61,099 bases of DNA from Cohnella nanjingensis (GCF_014212125.1 NZ_JACJVP010000044.1:1-61099), one strand, 5' to 3'. Counted from the first letter of the stretch, positions 16,325 to 24,222 are shown. The notes: generated by a model not told the origin, from the sequence alone. Translations and numbers: made by a program.

Positions 16325-16858
16325 TCATTCCGAGGGTTGATAGGATAAGATGGCCACACCCTTTGTCGTAGTCTTCGCGCCCACCAGCTTCAGCCCTCTC
16401 TGATCTTGTTCCAGAAAGAGTCGTTTGCCCTTGCCCAATACGACCGGATGGACCATAAAGTGATAATCGTCGATCAGATTGTGCCCCATCAACGTGCGAA
16501 TCAATTGACCGCTGCCATAGATCAAATATCGTTGATCCGTTTCCCGCTTAAGCTTGGTCACTTCTTCTATGATGTTATTCTTGATGAAACTGGCGTTCCA
16601 TTGGGGCTCTTCAAGCGTCGTGGTAGCCACATATTTAGGGAGGGCATTCATCCTGTCTGCCCCCTCGTCCTTCATCTTGGGCCACGCTGCGGCAAAACCT
16701 TCGTAAGTCACTCGCCCCAGAAGAAGCGCGTCGTTCGCGTAGGACACGTCGCGTTGGAAATTGGCCATCTCATCATCCCAATAGGGGAAGTGCCAAACCC
16801 CCGGCTCTTCCATGATTCCGTCCAGAGAAAGATACATCGATACGGTGATTTTTCCCAT
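16325..16858 (-). CDS. Dihydrofolate reductase-like / RibD C-terminal domain protein
   Basis: Stand-alone RibD-C/DHFR-fold reductase of 177 residues. It begins GKITVSMYLSLDGIMEEP and has ALLLGRVTYEGFAAAWP and a Gly-rich YGSGQLIRTL segment near 115-125, the pattern of the YyaP/YwjB-type family; the biological substrate of these proteins is not established. The DNA is lower in GC than its neighbours. It is a single gene between two terminators. Its promoter carries a strong palindrome over the -35 box, so expression is probably tightly repressed. No regulator is adjacent. Confidence 0.85.
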   Translation of the reverse strand: MGKITVSMYLSLDGIMEEPGVWHFPYWDDEMANFQRDVSYANDALLLGRVTYEGFAAAWPKMKDEGADRMNALPKYVATTTLEEPQWNASFIKNNIIEEVTKLKRETDQRYLIYGSGQLIRTLMGHNLIDDYHFMVHPVVLGKGKRLFLEQDQRGLKLVGAKTTTKGVAILSYQPSE

Positions 16859-16899
16859 TTTTCATTCCCTCTTTCCTCCGATGGTTTTCTTACGGCTTA

Positions 16900-16928
16900 A
16901 ATATACCACGTAAGGAATATTCCTGTAA
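16900..16928 (-). promoter_or_regulatory. Promoter of the DHFR-like gene
   Basis: On the minus strand TTACAG (16923-16928) and TATATT (16900-16905) are separated by exactly 17 bp, about 40 bp before the start codon. Confidence 0.65.
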
Positions 16929-16935
16929 GGAATAT
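16917..16935. promoter_or_regulatory. Palindromic operator over the -35 box
   Basis: ATATTCC and GGAATAT are perfect 7-bp arms around a 5-bp centre and cover the -35 box. The sequence GTAAGGAATATT is also repeated directly at about 16910 and 16925, so two dimers could bind side by side. Position and symmetry argue for a repressor site. Confidence 0.6.
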
Positions 16936-16967
16936 TTAATCGGCGATTTGTAAAGGAGCGAAACGAG

Positions 16968-16989
16968 TAAAAAAACAGGGGATGCCCCT
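16968..16989 (-). terminator. Terminator after the DUF2500 gene
   Basis: On the minus strand AGGGG and CCCCT form a short GC hairpin followed by GTTTTTTT. It lies about 100 bp beyond the DUF2500 stop and just upstream of the reductase promoter, insulating the latter. Confidence 0.55.
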
Positions 16990-17090
16990 CCAGCCCCTAA
17001 TTCACGGCTTTTGGGACAGCCCTTTTTTGGAGATGTCATGACGCCGATCCGGCCATATCGGACGCGACTTCAGACGACGCGATCGTACGG

Positions 17091-17483
17091 CTACCCCCTG
17101 CTTACACGCCGCAAGCCGCTGTCCGGCTGCCGCTCAAAGCCTTTGTACCGCGTCCCCTGATAGCTGAGGTGCCCGCGGTCTCCTTCCGCCAGCTGCCCGT
17201 ACTCTCTCCCGCTCACCTTGAATTCCAGCCGATTGCCGCCCTCGAATTCAAACGTGGCATAGTACGCCGTATCCGAATGATGATGCGACATGCTGTCGTC
17301 GTGGTGATGATGGAATTTGACCTGGGTTCGCTTGCTTACGATCCGCGACGGGACGGATCGCAGCGGCTCTCCGTTGTTGCGGCTCCATTCTCCGACGCCC
17401 TTGGCGGCGCCGAACAGAATGATGCCGAGCACCACGACGAACAGAATCGGCAAGAGCACCTGCATCTCCTCGAAAATGTCCAT
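17091..17483 (-). CDS. DUF2500 family membrane protein
   Basis: Small protein with one N-terminal membrane helix (about residues 7-28, VLLPILFVVVLGIILFGAAKG) and a soluble domain rich in His (FHHHHDDSMSHHH), ending in beta-rich sequence (YYATFEFEGGNRLEFKVSG). This is the DUF2500 layout; function is unknown. I start at the ATG at 17483 (MDIFEEM, 130 residues), since GGGAGT lies ten bases upstream; an ATG six codons earlier has no good site. The His cluster could bind metal, but that is speculation. It appears to be monocistronic. Confidence 0.75.
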   Translation of the reverse strand: MDIFEEMQVLLPILFVVVLGIILFGAAKGVGEWSRNNGEPLRSVPSRIVSKRTQVKFHHHHDDSMSHHHSDTAYYATFEFEGGNRLEFKVSGREYGQLAEGDRGHLSYQGTRYKGFERQPDSGLRRVSRG

Positions 17484-17569
17484 ACCGCTCTCGACTCCCA
17501 TCCGGCGTCCGGTTTCGTACTAGTCGCCTATTCCTATATGTACGCGCCTATCGCCAAAACTTCACTAAA

Positions 17570-17604
17570 AAAGCGAAAGCCGCTCATCGTAGATGAGCGG
17601 CTTG
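17570..17604 (-). terminator. Terminator after the DUF3052 gene
   Basis: AGCCGCTCATC and GATGAGCGGCT make a perfect stem with a 3-nt loop; on the minus strand it is followed by TTCGCTTTTTT. Confidence 0.88.
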
Positions 17605-17615
17605 TCCGCGCGGAG

Positions 17616-17996
17616 TTAGGTCCTAGGCTTCACTTTGTCAATATGGCGGAACCGCAAGGCGGACCAGGTGTCGTCGACGGCCACGTTGCTGACGATCCGG
17701 TATTCCGTCTTGCCCTCCATGAGGCGCCATAGAATATCCCGATTGATGTCGGTCTTGATCTTGCCGGATTGCTTCGGATACGCGACCCAGAAGACGGCGT
17801 CCTCGTTCAGCGTCGGGATAACCTTGGCCGTCCACTTCAGCACCTGCTCCGCGGTAGCCGCGAAGACGAGGACGAAGTCGAACTTCCCTTCGGGGGCCGT
17901 CTCTACATCGACGCCGAGGTCGAACCCTTCGGGCGCGTTCAGTACGGCCGCGCGGCCCGACTTGTAATATAATTTCTGATATAACGGCTTGGACAT
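17616..17996 (-). CDS. DUF3052-like protein
   Basis: Soluble 126-residue protein. KLYYKSGRAAVLNAPEGFDLG at the N-terminus, FWVAYPKQSGKIKTDINRD in the middle and NVAVDDTWSALRFR near the end match the DUF3052 pattern known mainly from actinobacteria; function is not known. No catalytic motif is evident. It stands between dnaD upstream and a strong terminator downstream, both on the minus strand, with about 100 bp to dnaD, so cotranscription with hbd-ackA-dnaD is possible. The assignment is at family level only. Confidence 0.7.
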   Translation of the reverse strand: MSKPLYQKLYYKSGRAAVLNAPEGFDLGVDVETAPEGKFDFVLVFAATAEQVLKWTAKVIPTLNEDAVFWVAYPKQSGKIKTDINRDILWRLMEGKTEYRIVSNVAVDDTWSALRFRHIDKVKPRT

Positions 17997-18099
17997 TCTA
18001 ATGAACTCCTTCGGCTTTCGGTTGCAGCGTCTTTGCCGCGATTATACGCTTCGCGCCGTTCGCTGTCAAACCGCGGACCGCGCGCCGATCCGCCTCGCG

Positions 18100-18792
18100 T
18101 CAACGGCCGACGCGGAACCGCTGCGCGTGCGCCCTCGCGTCTTCTACGCTCTGAACGCGGTTGCGGCTCCATTCCAGCAGAATGCGGTCGATGTAGCGGA
18201 AATGCAGCTTGCCGGCGAACACGGACTCCTTCAGCGCGAACAACACGAGCTCCTCCGGATAGCGGTCCTGATCCAGCCAGCCGTTGATCGTCTCGATCTC
18301 CATCGGCGTGAGCGGCCGGCCGAACTCCTGCTCGAACGTCCCGAACAGCGTGACGTGAGCGCGGACAACGACCGGGCGGGACGCGTCCTTCGGCGCCGAC
18401 GCGTCCGCGGGGCCGGCGCGCAGCGGCAGCTCCCCGCCGGCCAGCAGCGTCCCGATCCGGTGGAACAATCCGCTCAGATTGTAGCGCTCGGCCCGTACGC
18501 CGGAGACCGGATCGGTCACCTCGTCGATGTTCACGAGCCCCATCCGCATCAGATTCTGCAGCGTCTGTCCGATCGTCGCCGCGCCTGCGCCCAGCCGTTC
18601 CTGCAGTTGCTCCATGGTCGGAAAGTCGTTCTGCTCCAACTGACGGAACGCCAGCAGCTGAAGTAGCAGCATGCAGTCGGTATCCGTCAGCTTGAGCGCC
18701 CGGTAGGAACGCAGCAGCGCGTAGGGGACGCTGACCGCTCCGTCCAAATACGCCTCGGCCAATCCTTTGGCAACGCCGCCGAGCTCACTCAT
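18100..18792 (-). CDS. DnaD-domain protein
   Basis: Protein of 230 residues with an N-terminal winged-helix DnaD-like part (about 15-100: VSVPYALLRSYRALKLTDTDCMLLLQLLAF) and a C-terminal DnaD/DnaB2 domain (about 140-215: FEQEFGRPLTPMEIETINGWLDQDRYPEELVLFAL, which contains the usual PLTPxE...I..W motif, and YIDRILLEW). DnaD proteins remodel oriC DNA during replication initiation. The start at 18792 lies eight bases inside the end of ackA, with GGGGGGAG upstream. The usual nth neighbour of B. subtilis dnaD is absent, so this may be the DnaD orthologue or a paralogue. Confidence 0.8.
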   Translation of the reverse strand: MSELGGVAKGLAEAYLDGAVSVPYALLRSYRALKLTDTDCMLLLQLLAFRQLEQNDFPTMEQLQERLGAGAATIGQTLQNLMRMGLVNIDEVTDPVSGVRAERYNLSGLFHRIGTLLAGGELPLRAGPADASAPKDASRPVVVRAHVTLFGTFEQEFGRPLTPMEIETINGWLDQDRYPEELVLFALKESVFAGKLHFRYIDRILLEWSRNRVQSVEDARAHAQRFRVGR

Positions 18793-20008
18793 GCCGCAGC
18801 TCTCCCCCCTGGCCCCGCGCCAGCCGGTACGTATCCCTGGCGATGAGCAGCTCCTCGTTGGTCGGCACGACCAGCGCGGCCACCTTGGAGGCGTCCGTCG
18901 TGATCCGGCGGACGTCCTTCGAACGGACCGCATTGCGCCCATGGTCCAGCTCGAGGCCGAAGAAGGTCAACCCCTCGCAGACCCGCTTGCGCAGGACGTC
19001 CGAATTCTCCCCGACGCCGGCCGTGAAGAGGACGGCATCCAGTCCGTCCATCGCGGCGGCGTAAGCGCCGATGTACTTGCGGATGCGATAAGCGTACATC
19101 TCGAAGGCGAGCTTCGCCTGCTCGTTGCCCGCTTCCATCGCCTGCACCACTTCGCGCATGTCGCTGCTGATCCCGGACACGGCCATCAGGCCGCTATGCT
19201 TGTTCAACATCGAATTGACTTCGTTCAGGGTCAGGTCTTCCTTGTTCATCGTATACGGGACGATCGCCGGATCGAGATCCCCGCTGCGCGTGCCCATCAT
19301 CAGCCCTTCGAGCGGCGTCAAGCCCATACTCGTATCGTAGGACCGGCCGTGCAGAATCGCGGTGCAGCTCGCGCCGTTGCCGATATGGCAGCTGACGAGC
19401 TTCAGATCGCGCAGCGGACGGCCGAGGTATTCCGCGGCCCGCTGGCTGACGTAATCGTGCGAGGTGCCGTGGAAGCCGTACCGGCGCACCTGATGCTTGC
19501 GGTACAGCACGGTCGGGATCGCGTACAGATAGGAAGTCTTCGGCATCGTCTGATGGAAGGCGGTATCGAAGACGACCGCCTGCGGCACGTCGGGCAGGTT
19601 CATCTCGACGGCCGCGATGCCCATCATATGCGCGGGATTGTGCAGCGGCGCGAGATCGAACAGCTTGCGGATCTCGAGCTTCACGTTCGCGTCGACGAGC
19701 ACCGATTCGCTGAACGTCTCGCCGCCGTGAACGACCCGGTGGCCGACCGCCTGCACTTCGGAGATCGCGTTCAGCACGCCGAACTGGCGGTGCGTCAACA
19801 TATCCAGCACCTTGCGGATGGCCGTCGTATGTTCGAGGATCTCGCTGACCTCGCGCACCTCCGCGCGTCCCTCCACTTCGTGGGTCAAGATGGACGACTC
19901 CATGCCGATCCGCTCGACGCGGCCGGTCGCGAGTACTTGCTCGGTATTCATCTCATACAGTTGATACTTCAGCGAGGAGCTCCCCGCGTTGATCACGAGC
20001 ACGTTCAT
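18785..20008 (-). CDS. ackA: Acetate kinase AckA
   Basis: Acetyl phosphate + ADP to acetate + ATP, in overflow metabolism. The 407-residue ASKHA-fold protein has INAGSSSLKYQLYE (6-19), VGHRVVHGGETFSES, RRYGFHGTSHDYVS and HIGNGASCTAI, all acetate kinase signatures. Its ATG overlaps the stop of the 3-hydroxyacyl-CoA dehydrogenase gene (ATGA), and the DnaD gene starts within its last codons. Butyrate kinase is a less likely alternative because the signatures and length fit AckA better. Pta is not in the window. Confidence 0.94.
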   Translation of the reverse strand: MNVLVINAGSSSLKYQLYEMNTEQVLATGRVERIGMESSILTHEVEGRAEVREVSEILEHTTAIRKVLDMLTHRQFGVLNAISEVQAVGHRVVHGGETFSESVLVDANVKLEIRKLFDLAPLHNPAHMMGIAAVEMNLPDVPQAVVFDTAFHQTMPKTSYLYAIPTVLYRKHQVRRYGFHGTSHDYVSQRAAEYLGRPLRDLKLVSCHIGNGASCTAILHGRSYDTSMGLTPLEGLMMGTRSGDLDPAIVPYTMNKEDLTLNEVNSMLNKHSGLMAVSGISSDMREVVQAMEAGNEQAKLAFEMYAYRIRKYIGAYAAAMDGLDAVLFTAGVGENSDVLRKRVCEGLTFFGLELDHGRNAVRSKDVRRITTDASKVAALVVPTNEELLIARDTYRLARGQGGELRHE

Positions 20009-20877
20009 GGAAGTCGATCACCGTCCTTGTCGTACGCAAAAAATCCGTTGCCCGTCTTCACGCCGAGCTGCCCGGCGCGCACCTTCTTCTTCAGCAGGAT
20101 CGACGGCCGATACTTCAATTCGCCGTATTCGCGGAACATGCGCTCCAGCGCGGCCAGCACCGAATCCAAGCCGAAGCGGTCCGCCATCTCCAGCGGACCG
20201 TATTCGAACTGGTAGCCGATCCGCATCGCGCTGTCGATGTCGCCCGCCGAAGCCACGCCCTCCTGCAGCAGATGCAGCGCTTCGTTGATCAAGAGGCAGA
20301 TCAGGCGCGTCGTGACGAATCCGGGCGATTCGTACACCATGACGCCCTTCTTCGCCAGCACTTGCTCGATGAAGTCCTTCGTCCGGCCGAACGTCTCGTC
20401 CGACGTCTGCAAGCCGCGGATAATCTCCACCACGTCGATGCGAATCGCCGGGTAGACGAAGTGCATGCCGATGACCCGTTCCGGATGCGCCGTCACGCTC
20501 GCCAACTCGGTGAGGCTGAGCGTCGACGTATTGCTCGCGAGCACCCGGTCCGCCGGGATGACGGCGTCGAGCTGCCGGAAGACTTCCTTCTTGCCGTCGA
20601 GATCCTCGCTGATCGTCTCGATGACGAGATCGCACTCGGCGAGGTGCGAGAGCGACGGTTCTGTATGAATGCGGTTCAAGATTAGCTTCTTCTCCGCGGT
20701 CGTAATGGCCCAACGCTCGATCTGCCGGTCCAGGCTCGTCTCGATCTGCAGCAGCGCCTGCTGCAGCCGTTCCGCCGTATTGTCGGCCAGATGAACGTCC
20801 AATCCTTTGGCAGCCAGCATCTCCGCGATGCTCTGCCCCATCGTGCCGGCGCCTACGACGCCGATCTTCCTCAACAT
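20005..20877 (-). CDS. 3-hydroxyacyl-CoA dehydrogenase (3-hydroxybutyryl-CoA dehydrogenase-like)
   Basis: NAD-dependent dehydrogenase of 290 residues: Rossmann domain with VVGAGTMGQSIAEMLA (8-23) and a C-terminal helical domain (about 185-285). S116/N117 (ASNTSTLSLTEL), H139 (GMHFVYP) and E151 form the expected catalytic region. Two usual motifs are changed: HFFNP or HFMNP is HFVYP, and the FVVNR asparagine is Thr (FVTTR, 187-191). The Thr form is, from memory, not rare in Bacillota paralogues, so activity is still likely but substrate range is open. Cotranscribed with ackA through an ATGA overlap, which suggests acyl-CoA oxidation or fermentation. Confidence 0.85.
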   Translation of the reverse strand: MLRKIGVVGAGTMGQSIAEMLAAKGLDVHLADNTAERLQQALLQIETSLDRQIERWAITTAEKKLILNRIHTEPSLSHLAECDLVIETISEDLDGKKEVFRQLDAVIPADRVLASNTSTLSLTELASVTAHPERVIGMHFVYPAIRIDVVEIIRGLQTSDETFGRTKDFIEQVLAKKGVMVYESPGFVTTRLICLLINEALHLLQEGVASAGDIDSAMRIGYQFEYGPLEMADRFGLDSVLAALERMFREYGELKYRPSILLKKKVRAGQLGVKTGNGFFAYDKDGDRLP

Positions 20878-20938
20878 CCGGTCAATCCCTCCAGCCTGCC
20901 GGTCGGACGGGTCCGACCTGACATTTCCATCTTAACAT

Positions 20939-20970
20939 ACCGGTTCGCCGACATAAACCGACGAACCGGT
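20939..20970. promoter_or_regulatory. Perfect hairpin between hisC and the dehydrogenase gene
   Basis: ACCGGTTCG (20939-20947) and CGAACCGGT (20962-20970) are perfect 9-bp arms with a 14-nt loop, flanked by CTTAAC and GTTAAG. On the minus strand it follows hisC by 10 bp, but the U-tract is poor, so it is either a weak terminator or an operator for the hbd-ackA-dnaD genes. Confidence 0.45.
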
Positions 20971-20980
20971 GAAGATTACG

Positions 20981-22108
20981 TTAAGATGATCGCGCGGATT
21001 CGACCTCATGCATCGCGCGCCGGAGGCAGTCCAGCGCGATCGCGTTCTCCTCCGCCGTCCCGACCGAGATGCGCAGATGGCCGGGGAGCCCCCAGCCCTT
21101 TCCGCTGCGGACGATGACGCCCTGGCGCAGCAGGCTCGCGTCGACTTCGGCGGCGGACGGACCGAATTCGGCCAGGACGAAGTTGGCCTGGCTCTCCGTC
21201 GTCGGCACCCCGAGCGCGGCCAAGCCTTCGCGCAATTGGCGCCGTCCTTCCGCGTTGCAGCGGCGGGAGGCGGCCAGATGCGCCTCGTCGTTCAGCGCCG
21301 CGAGCGCGGCGGCTTGCGCGAGCGCGTTGACGTTGAAGGGCTCCTTTACTTGGAGCAGCGCTCGGACGACGGCCTCGGGGGCCGCGCAGTATCCGACGCG
21401 GATGCCGGCCAAGCCGTAGATCTTGGAGAACGTCTGCAGGATGGCGACGTTGCGGCCCTCGCGCAGCATCTCGTACCCGTCGGTGTAGTCGTCGGCGTCG
21501 GCATAGTGCGCGTAGGCCGCGTCGAATACGACGAGCACGCGCGCCGGCAGCGCGTCCAGCAGCGCCCGCAGCTGCGTCCGGGGGAGGTAGGTGCCGGTGG
21601 GGTTGTTCGGCGAACACAGGTAGACGAGCTTCGTCCGCGGATTGACGGCGTCCAGCAGGTCCGATACCGCGTAGGCGTAACCGGCCCGCAACGGGACCTG
21701 GACCGCGACGGCGTTCATGAGCAGCGCGCCGAAGTCGTATTCGCTGAACGAAGGCGCGGGGACGACGATCTCGTCGCCCGGGTCCAGATAAGCTTCCGAG
21801 AGGAGCGTGATCAATTCGTCGGCGCCGTTCGCGACGACCAGCTGCGACGGCGTCACGCCGAGCCGCCCGGCGAGCGCCTCGGTCAACGCGGCCGCCCGAT
21901 GATCGGGGTAGCGGTTCAGATCGGGCAGCATCTGCCGGATCGCGGCCAGCGCCGACGGAGAGGGTCCCAGCGGATTCTCGTTGGAAGCCAGCTTAATGAC
22001 GCGATCCAAGCCGTATTCCCGCTGGACCTCCCAGATCGGCTTGCCCGGCGTATAAGGCGCCATTCGGTTCAGCGTTGCGCGGGTGGGGGTATCGCCGCGT
22101 GGATTCAT
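20981..22108 (-). CDS. hisC: Histidinol-phosphate aminotransferase HisC
   Basis: PLP enzyme of histidine synthesis (imidazole acetol phosphate to histidinol phosphate). Hallmarks are IKLASNENPLGPSP (38-51), RYPDH (66-70), YLCSPNNPTG (163-172) and the PLP lysine K229 in FSKIYGLAGIRVGY. The ATG at 22108 (MNPRGDT, 375 residues) is chosen because AGGAGAG is six bases upstream; the earlier ATG at 22114 touches that site. The gene stands alone, away from other his genes, with its own promoter and a palindrome at the start of its message. HisC can also act on aromatic amino acids in organisms of this group. Confidence 0.93.
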   Translation of the reverse strand: MNPRGDTPTRATLNRMAPYTPGKPIWEVQREYGLDRVIKLASNENPLGPSPSALAAIRQMLPDLNRYPDHRAAALTEALAGRLGVTPSQLVVANGADELITLLSEAYLDPGDEIVVPAPSFSEYDFGALLMNAVAVQVPLRAGYAYAVSDLLDAVNPRTKLVYLCSPNNPTGTYLPRTQLRALLDALPARVLVVFDAAYAHYADADDYTDGYEMLREGRNVAILQTFSKIYGLAGIRVGYCAAPEAVVRALLQVKEPFNVNALAQAAALAALNDEAHLAASRRCNAEGRRQLREGLAALGVPTTESQANFVLAEFGPSAAEVDASLLRQGVIVRSGKGWGLPGHLRISVGTAEENAIALDCLRRAMHEVESARSS

Positions 22109-22127
22109 AGTCATCTCTCCTAATTTC

Positions 22128-22144
22128 AAATGATTTGATCATTT
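22128..22144. promoter_or_regulatory. Palindrome at the hisC transcription start
   Basis: AAATGAT and ATCATTT are perfect 7-bp arms around TTG. The site lies just downstream of the predicted -10 box, at or immediately after the start point, so a bound protein would block transcription. Confidence 0.45.
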
Positions 22145-22151
22145 CATTTCA

Positions 22152-22180
22152 ATAATACGTTAATGCGTTACCTAAGTAAA
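22152..22180 (-). promoter_or_regulatory. Sigma-A promoter of hisC
   Basis: On the minus strand TTTACT (22175-22180) and TATTAT (22152-22157) are separated by 17 bp. The leader is about 35-40 nt. Confidence 0.7.
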
Positions 22181-22194
22181 GTAATTTTGTAAAA

Positions 22195-22229
22195 TCAATG
22201 CCCGGGGGACGCTCGTCCCTCCGGGCATG
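22195..22229 (-). terminator. Terminator after the anti-sigma gene
   Basis: ATGCCCGG and CCGGGCAT with inner GGGAC/GTCCC make a strong stem; on the minus strand TGATTTTAC follows. It lies 25 bp after the anti-sigma stop and upstream of the hisC promoter. Confidence 0.7.
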
Positions 22230-22254
22230 GCTGCGTTCATTGGAGCGTTCGCGG

Positions 22255-23508
22255 TTACTGCAGCTGGGTCTCCGGCGTCGGATTCAAAATGGCCGCGACC
22301 TGCTTTTTCCAGTTGTCGACGTACTTGATATTCGAGGTCCACTGGGCCATCACGACGGTCTCTCCGTCCGCCAAGCGGATGGACAGCGGATGATCCCGGC
22401 CGTTCAACTGCTGGTACGGATAGACGAGAATCTGATCCCCCGTCACGACGGCCAGCATGTCTTCGTTCGGCGACGTGAACGCGTCCTCCGCCTGCGGCAC
22501 GATCTTGCGGATCTGCGACCAGGAGATCGACAGCGTGTCGTAGTTTTTGTATTCGTCAGGCAGCGGCGCGGAGAGCTCTACCAGCGCTTCGTTGTCGAAC
22601 GGCGCGAAGGCGTCCGTCGCGCCCTTCCCGTCCTTCGCTTCTTCGGCCGCCGCCGTCCAGTTGCCCGTCCGCCGGATGATCGACCATTGCTCCGTATGCG
22701 CTTGAACGGATGGCGTGGCGGTATCGCCGGCCTTCAGCACGTCTTCGAGCATCACGTGGGATTCCGCGGTCGGCTCGTAGGAGACGCGCGAAGCGTCCGC
22801 GGCGAGCTGCTCGATATGCTTCACCCAGCGGAACTGCGCGTTCGGGGCGCTCACCCGGTTCTGGACGACCGAGACGTAGCGGTTGCCGACGAACGTCAGC
22901 CGCTCGACCATCCCGACGTCGGAGACGGGGATGGCTTCCGCCTGCGCCGGCGTCACCGCGCCTTTGCCGTTCGCCTGGTACGCCTTGAGCGTCTGCGACA
23001 GCGTCCCTTTGTCACCCGAGGTAACTGCCTCAATTTTCCAAAAATTTTGTTTGTACGGCATGACAATGCCGTCGCCTGAAGCCGTCACCGCGAATTGTCC
23101 GTCTTGGGGCGCAATCATCAGCGTCCGGTACGAGCTGACGACGTTGCCCTGGTCTTCGCGGTCTTCGCGCAAGCCCAGCAGCAGGACGGAACGAATCTGC
23201 GCGTTCGCGTCGGAGAACAGCTTGGCGTCCTGGGTGGTGGCCGTCTGCATGGCCGGATCTTCGGCGAACCGTTCGGCGGACGGTCCGGGAACCGTCCATT
23301 GCCAGATGCCGAACGCCAGCAGCAGGCCGAGAATCGCGGCGACCCCGGCTCCGTTCCAGCCTACGCGCGCGAAGAACGAAGGACGCCGGGTCGGGCGGTC
23401 CAGCGCGTCCTCGATCCGCTTGCGCAGACGGTCGTCGAACCCGTTTCTGCTCAAGGGACCGCGCGAAAGTTGCTGTCTGAGTTCTTTATCATTCGGTTCC
23501 ATAACCAT
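22255..23508 (-). CDS. Membrane-anchored anti-sigma factor (RsiX-like)
   Basis: A 417-residue protein with a cytoplasmic N-terminus (about 1-50), one membrane helix (about 53-70, GAGVAAILGLLLAFGIWQW) and a large extracytoplasmic domain. No enzyme motif is seen. Its ATG, with GGAGCGCA upstream, lies 20 bp inside the ECF sigma gene, the standard arrangement for a sigma factor and its membrane inhibitor. The domain layout and length resemble the SigX/RsiX pair of Bacillus, although I do not recognise a specific conserved motif in the outer domain. Role inferred from topology and overlap. Confidence 0.78.
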   Translation of the reverse strand: MVMEPNDKELRQQLSRGPLSRNGFDDRLRKRIEDALDRPTRRPSFFARVGWNGAGVAAILGLLLAFGIWQWTVPGPSAERFAEDPAMQTATTQDAKLFSDANAQIRSVLLLGLREDREDQGNVVSSYRTLMIAPQDGQFAVTASGDGIVMPYKQNFWKIEAVTSGDKGTLSQTLKAYQANGKGAVTPAQAEAIPVSDVGMVERLTFVGNRYVSVVQNRVSAPNAQFRWVKHIEQLAADASRVSYEPTAESHVMLEDVLKAGDTATPSVQAHTEQWSIIRRTGNWTAAAEEAKDGKGATDAFAPFDNEALVELSAPLPDEYKNYDTLSISWSQIRKIVPQAEDAFTSPNEDMLAVVTGDQILVYPYQQLNGRDHPLSIRLADGETVVMAQWTSNIKYVDNWKKQVAAILNPTPETQLQ

Positions 23509-24049
23509 TGCGCTCCTTCATTTTCGCGATTTTGCGACGGGCGTGGAACATCCGCGACTTCACGGTTCCTTCCGTCACGCCAAGCACTTCCGCGATCTCC
23601 TTCAGCGAGAGCTGATGATGCGCGTACAAGATGAGGACTTCCCGCGACTTGACGGGGAGCTTCATGACGAGCTTCCACAGATCGTTGACGGCGTAGCGTT
23701 CGATGACGTCCTCCTCGACCGATTGGCGCTCGCCCACGTCTCCGATCCAATCGGTAAGCGTAACCTTGCGCAGAAACGCGGAACGGTGGTGGTCGATCAC
23801 GGTATTTCTCGTGATGGTCAAGAGCCACGTTCGGATCGAAGCGTCGCTGCGGAAGTTGTGTAGGTTTTTGAACACCTTGATGAATACTTCCTGCGAGATA
23901 TCGTCCGCCAGATCCCACTTGCGCGTCAGGCTGAAGGCGTAGTTCCACACTTCCTTGCCGTACGCGTTCATGAGCTCCGTGAGCAGCGCTTTTTTGTCTT
24001 CGGGGTCGTTCATATATTTTAAGTAATCGAAATTCGCGTCGGCATTCAA
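23489..24049 (-). CDS. ECF sigma factor, SigX-like
   Basis: Extracytoplasmic-function sigma factor of about 186 residues. Region 2 includes DLADDISQEVFIKVFKNLHNFR and IRTWLLTITRNTVIDHHR; region 4 includes LPVKSREVLILYAHHQLSLKEIAEVLGVTEGTVKSRM (read in two parts). I prefer the TTG at 24049, because AAAGAGGTGG precedes it; a GTG at 24058 would fall inside that site. It is cotranscribed with the membrane anti-sigma gene and preceded by an ECF-type promoter, so it probably activates its own operon. In Bacillus such factors respond to envelope stress and cationic antimicrobial peptides. Confidence 0.9.
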   Translation of the reverse strand: MNADANFDYLKYMNDPEDKKALLTELMNAYGKEVWNYAFSLTRKWDLADDISQEVFIKVFKNLHNFRSDASIRTWLLTITRNTVIDHHRSAFLRKVTLTDWIGDVGERQSVEEDVIERYAVNDLWKLVMKLPVKSREVLILYAHHQLSLKEIAEVLGVTEGTVKSRMFHARRKIAKMKERNGYGTE

Positions 24050-24068
24050 AGCAACCACCTCTTTATTG

Positions 24069-24094
24069 GACGAAGAGAACTAGCGATCGGTTCA
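24069..24094 (-). promoter_or_regulatory. ECF-type autoregulatory promoter
   Basis: On the minus strand TGAACC (24089-24094) and CGTC (24069-24072) are separated by 16 bp, close to the TGAAAC/CGTC pattern used by SigX/SigM/SigW-type factors. It lies about 20 bp before the sigma gene. Confidence 0.65.
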
Positions 24095-24164
24095 AACATT
24101 TATGTTACCATACTTTTTTTAATCATCATACAGCATGTATCAGTTTTACCCAGAGCCGGATATA

Positions 24165-24207
24165 GAAAAAGCGCCTCCCTCCCCTCAAAGGTTCGGGAAA
24201 CGCTTCG
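24165..24207 (-). terminator. Terminator after the FtsH-like gene
   Basis: On the minus strand AGCGTTTCCC pairs with GGGAGGCGCT (with G-U pairs) and is followed by TTTTTC. It separates the FtsH-like operon from the sigma operon. Confidence 0.7.
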
Positions 24208-24222
24208 TCGGTCTTTGGCGAC

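Noticed and set aside
22100..22200. T-box or other riboswitch before hisC
   Set aside because: The leader is only about 40 nt and has no T-box sequence or terminator.
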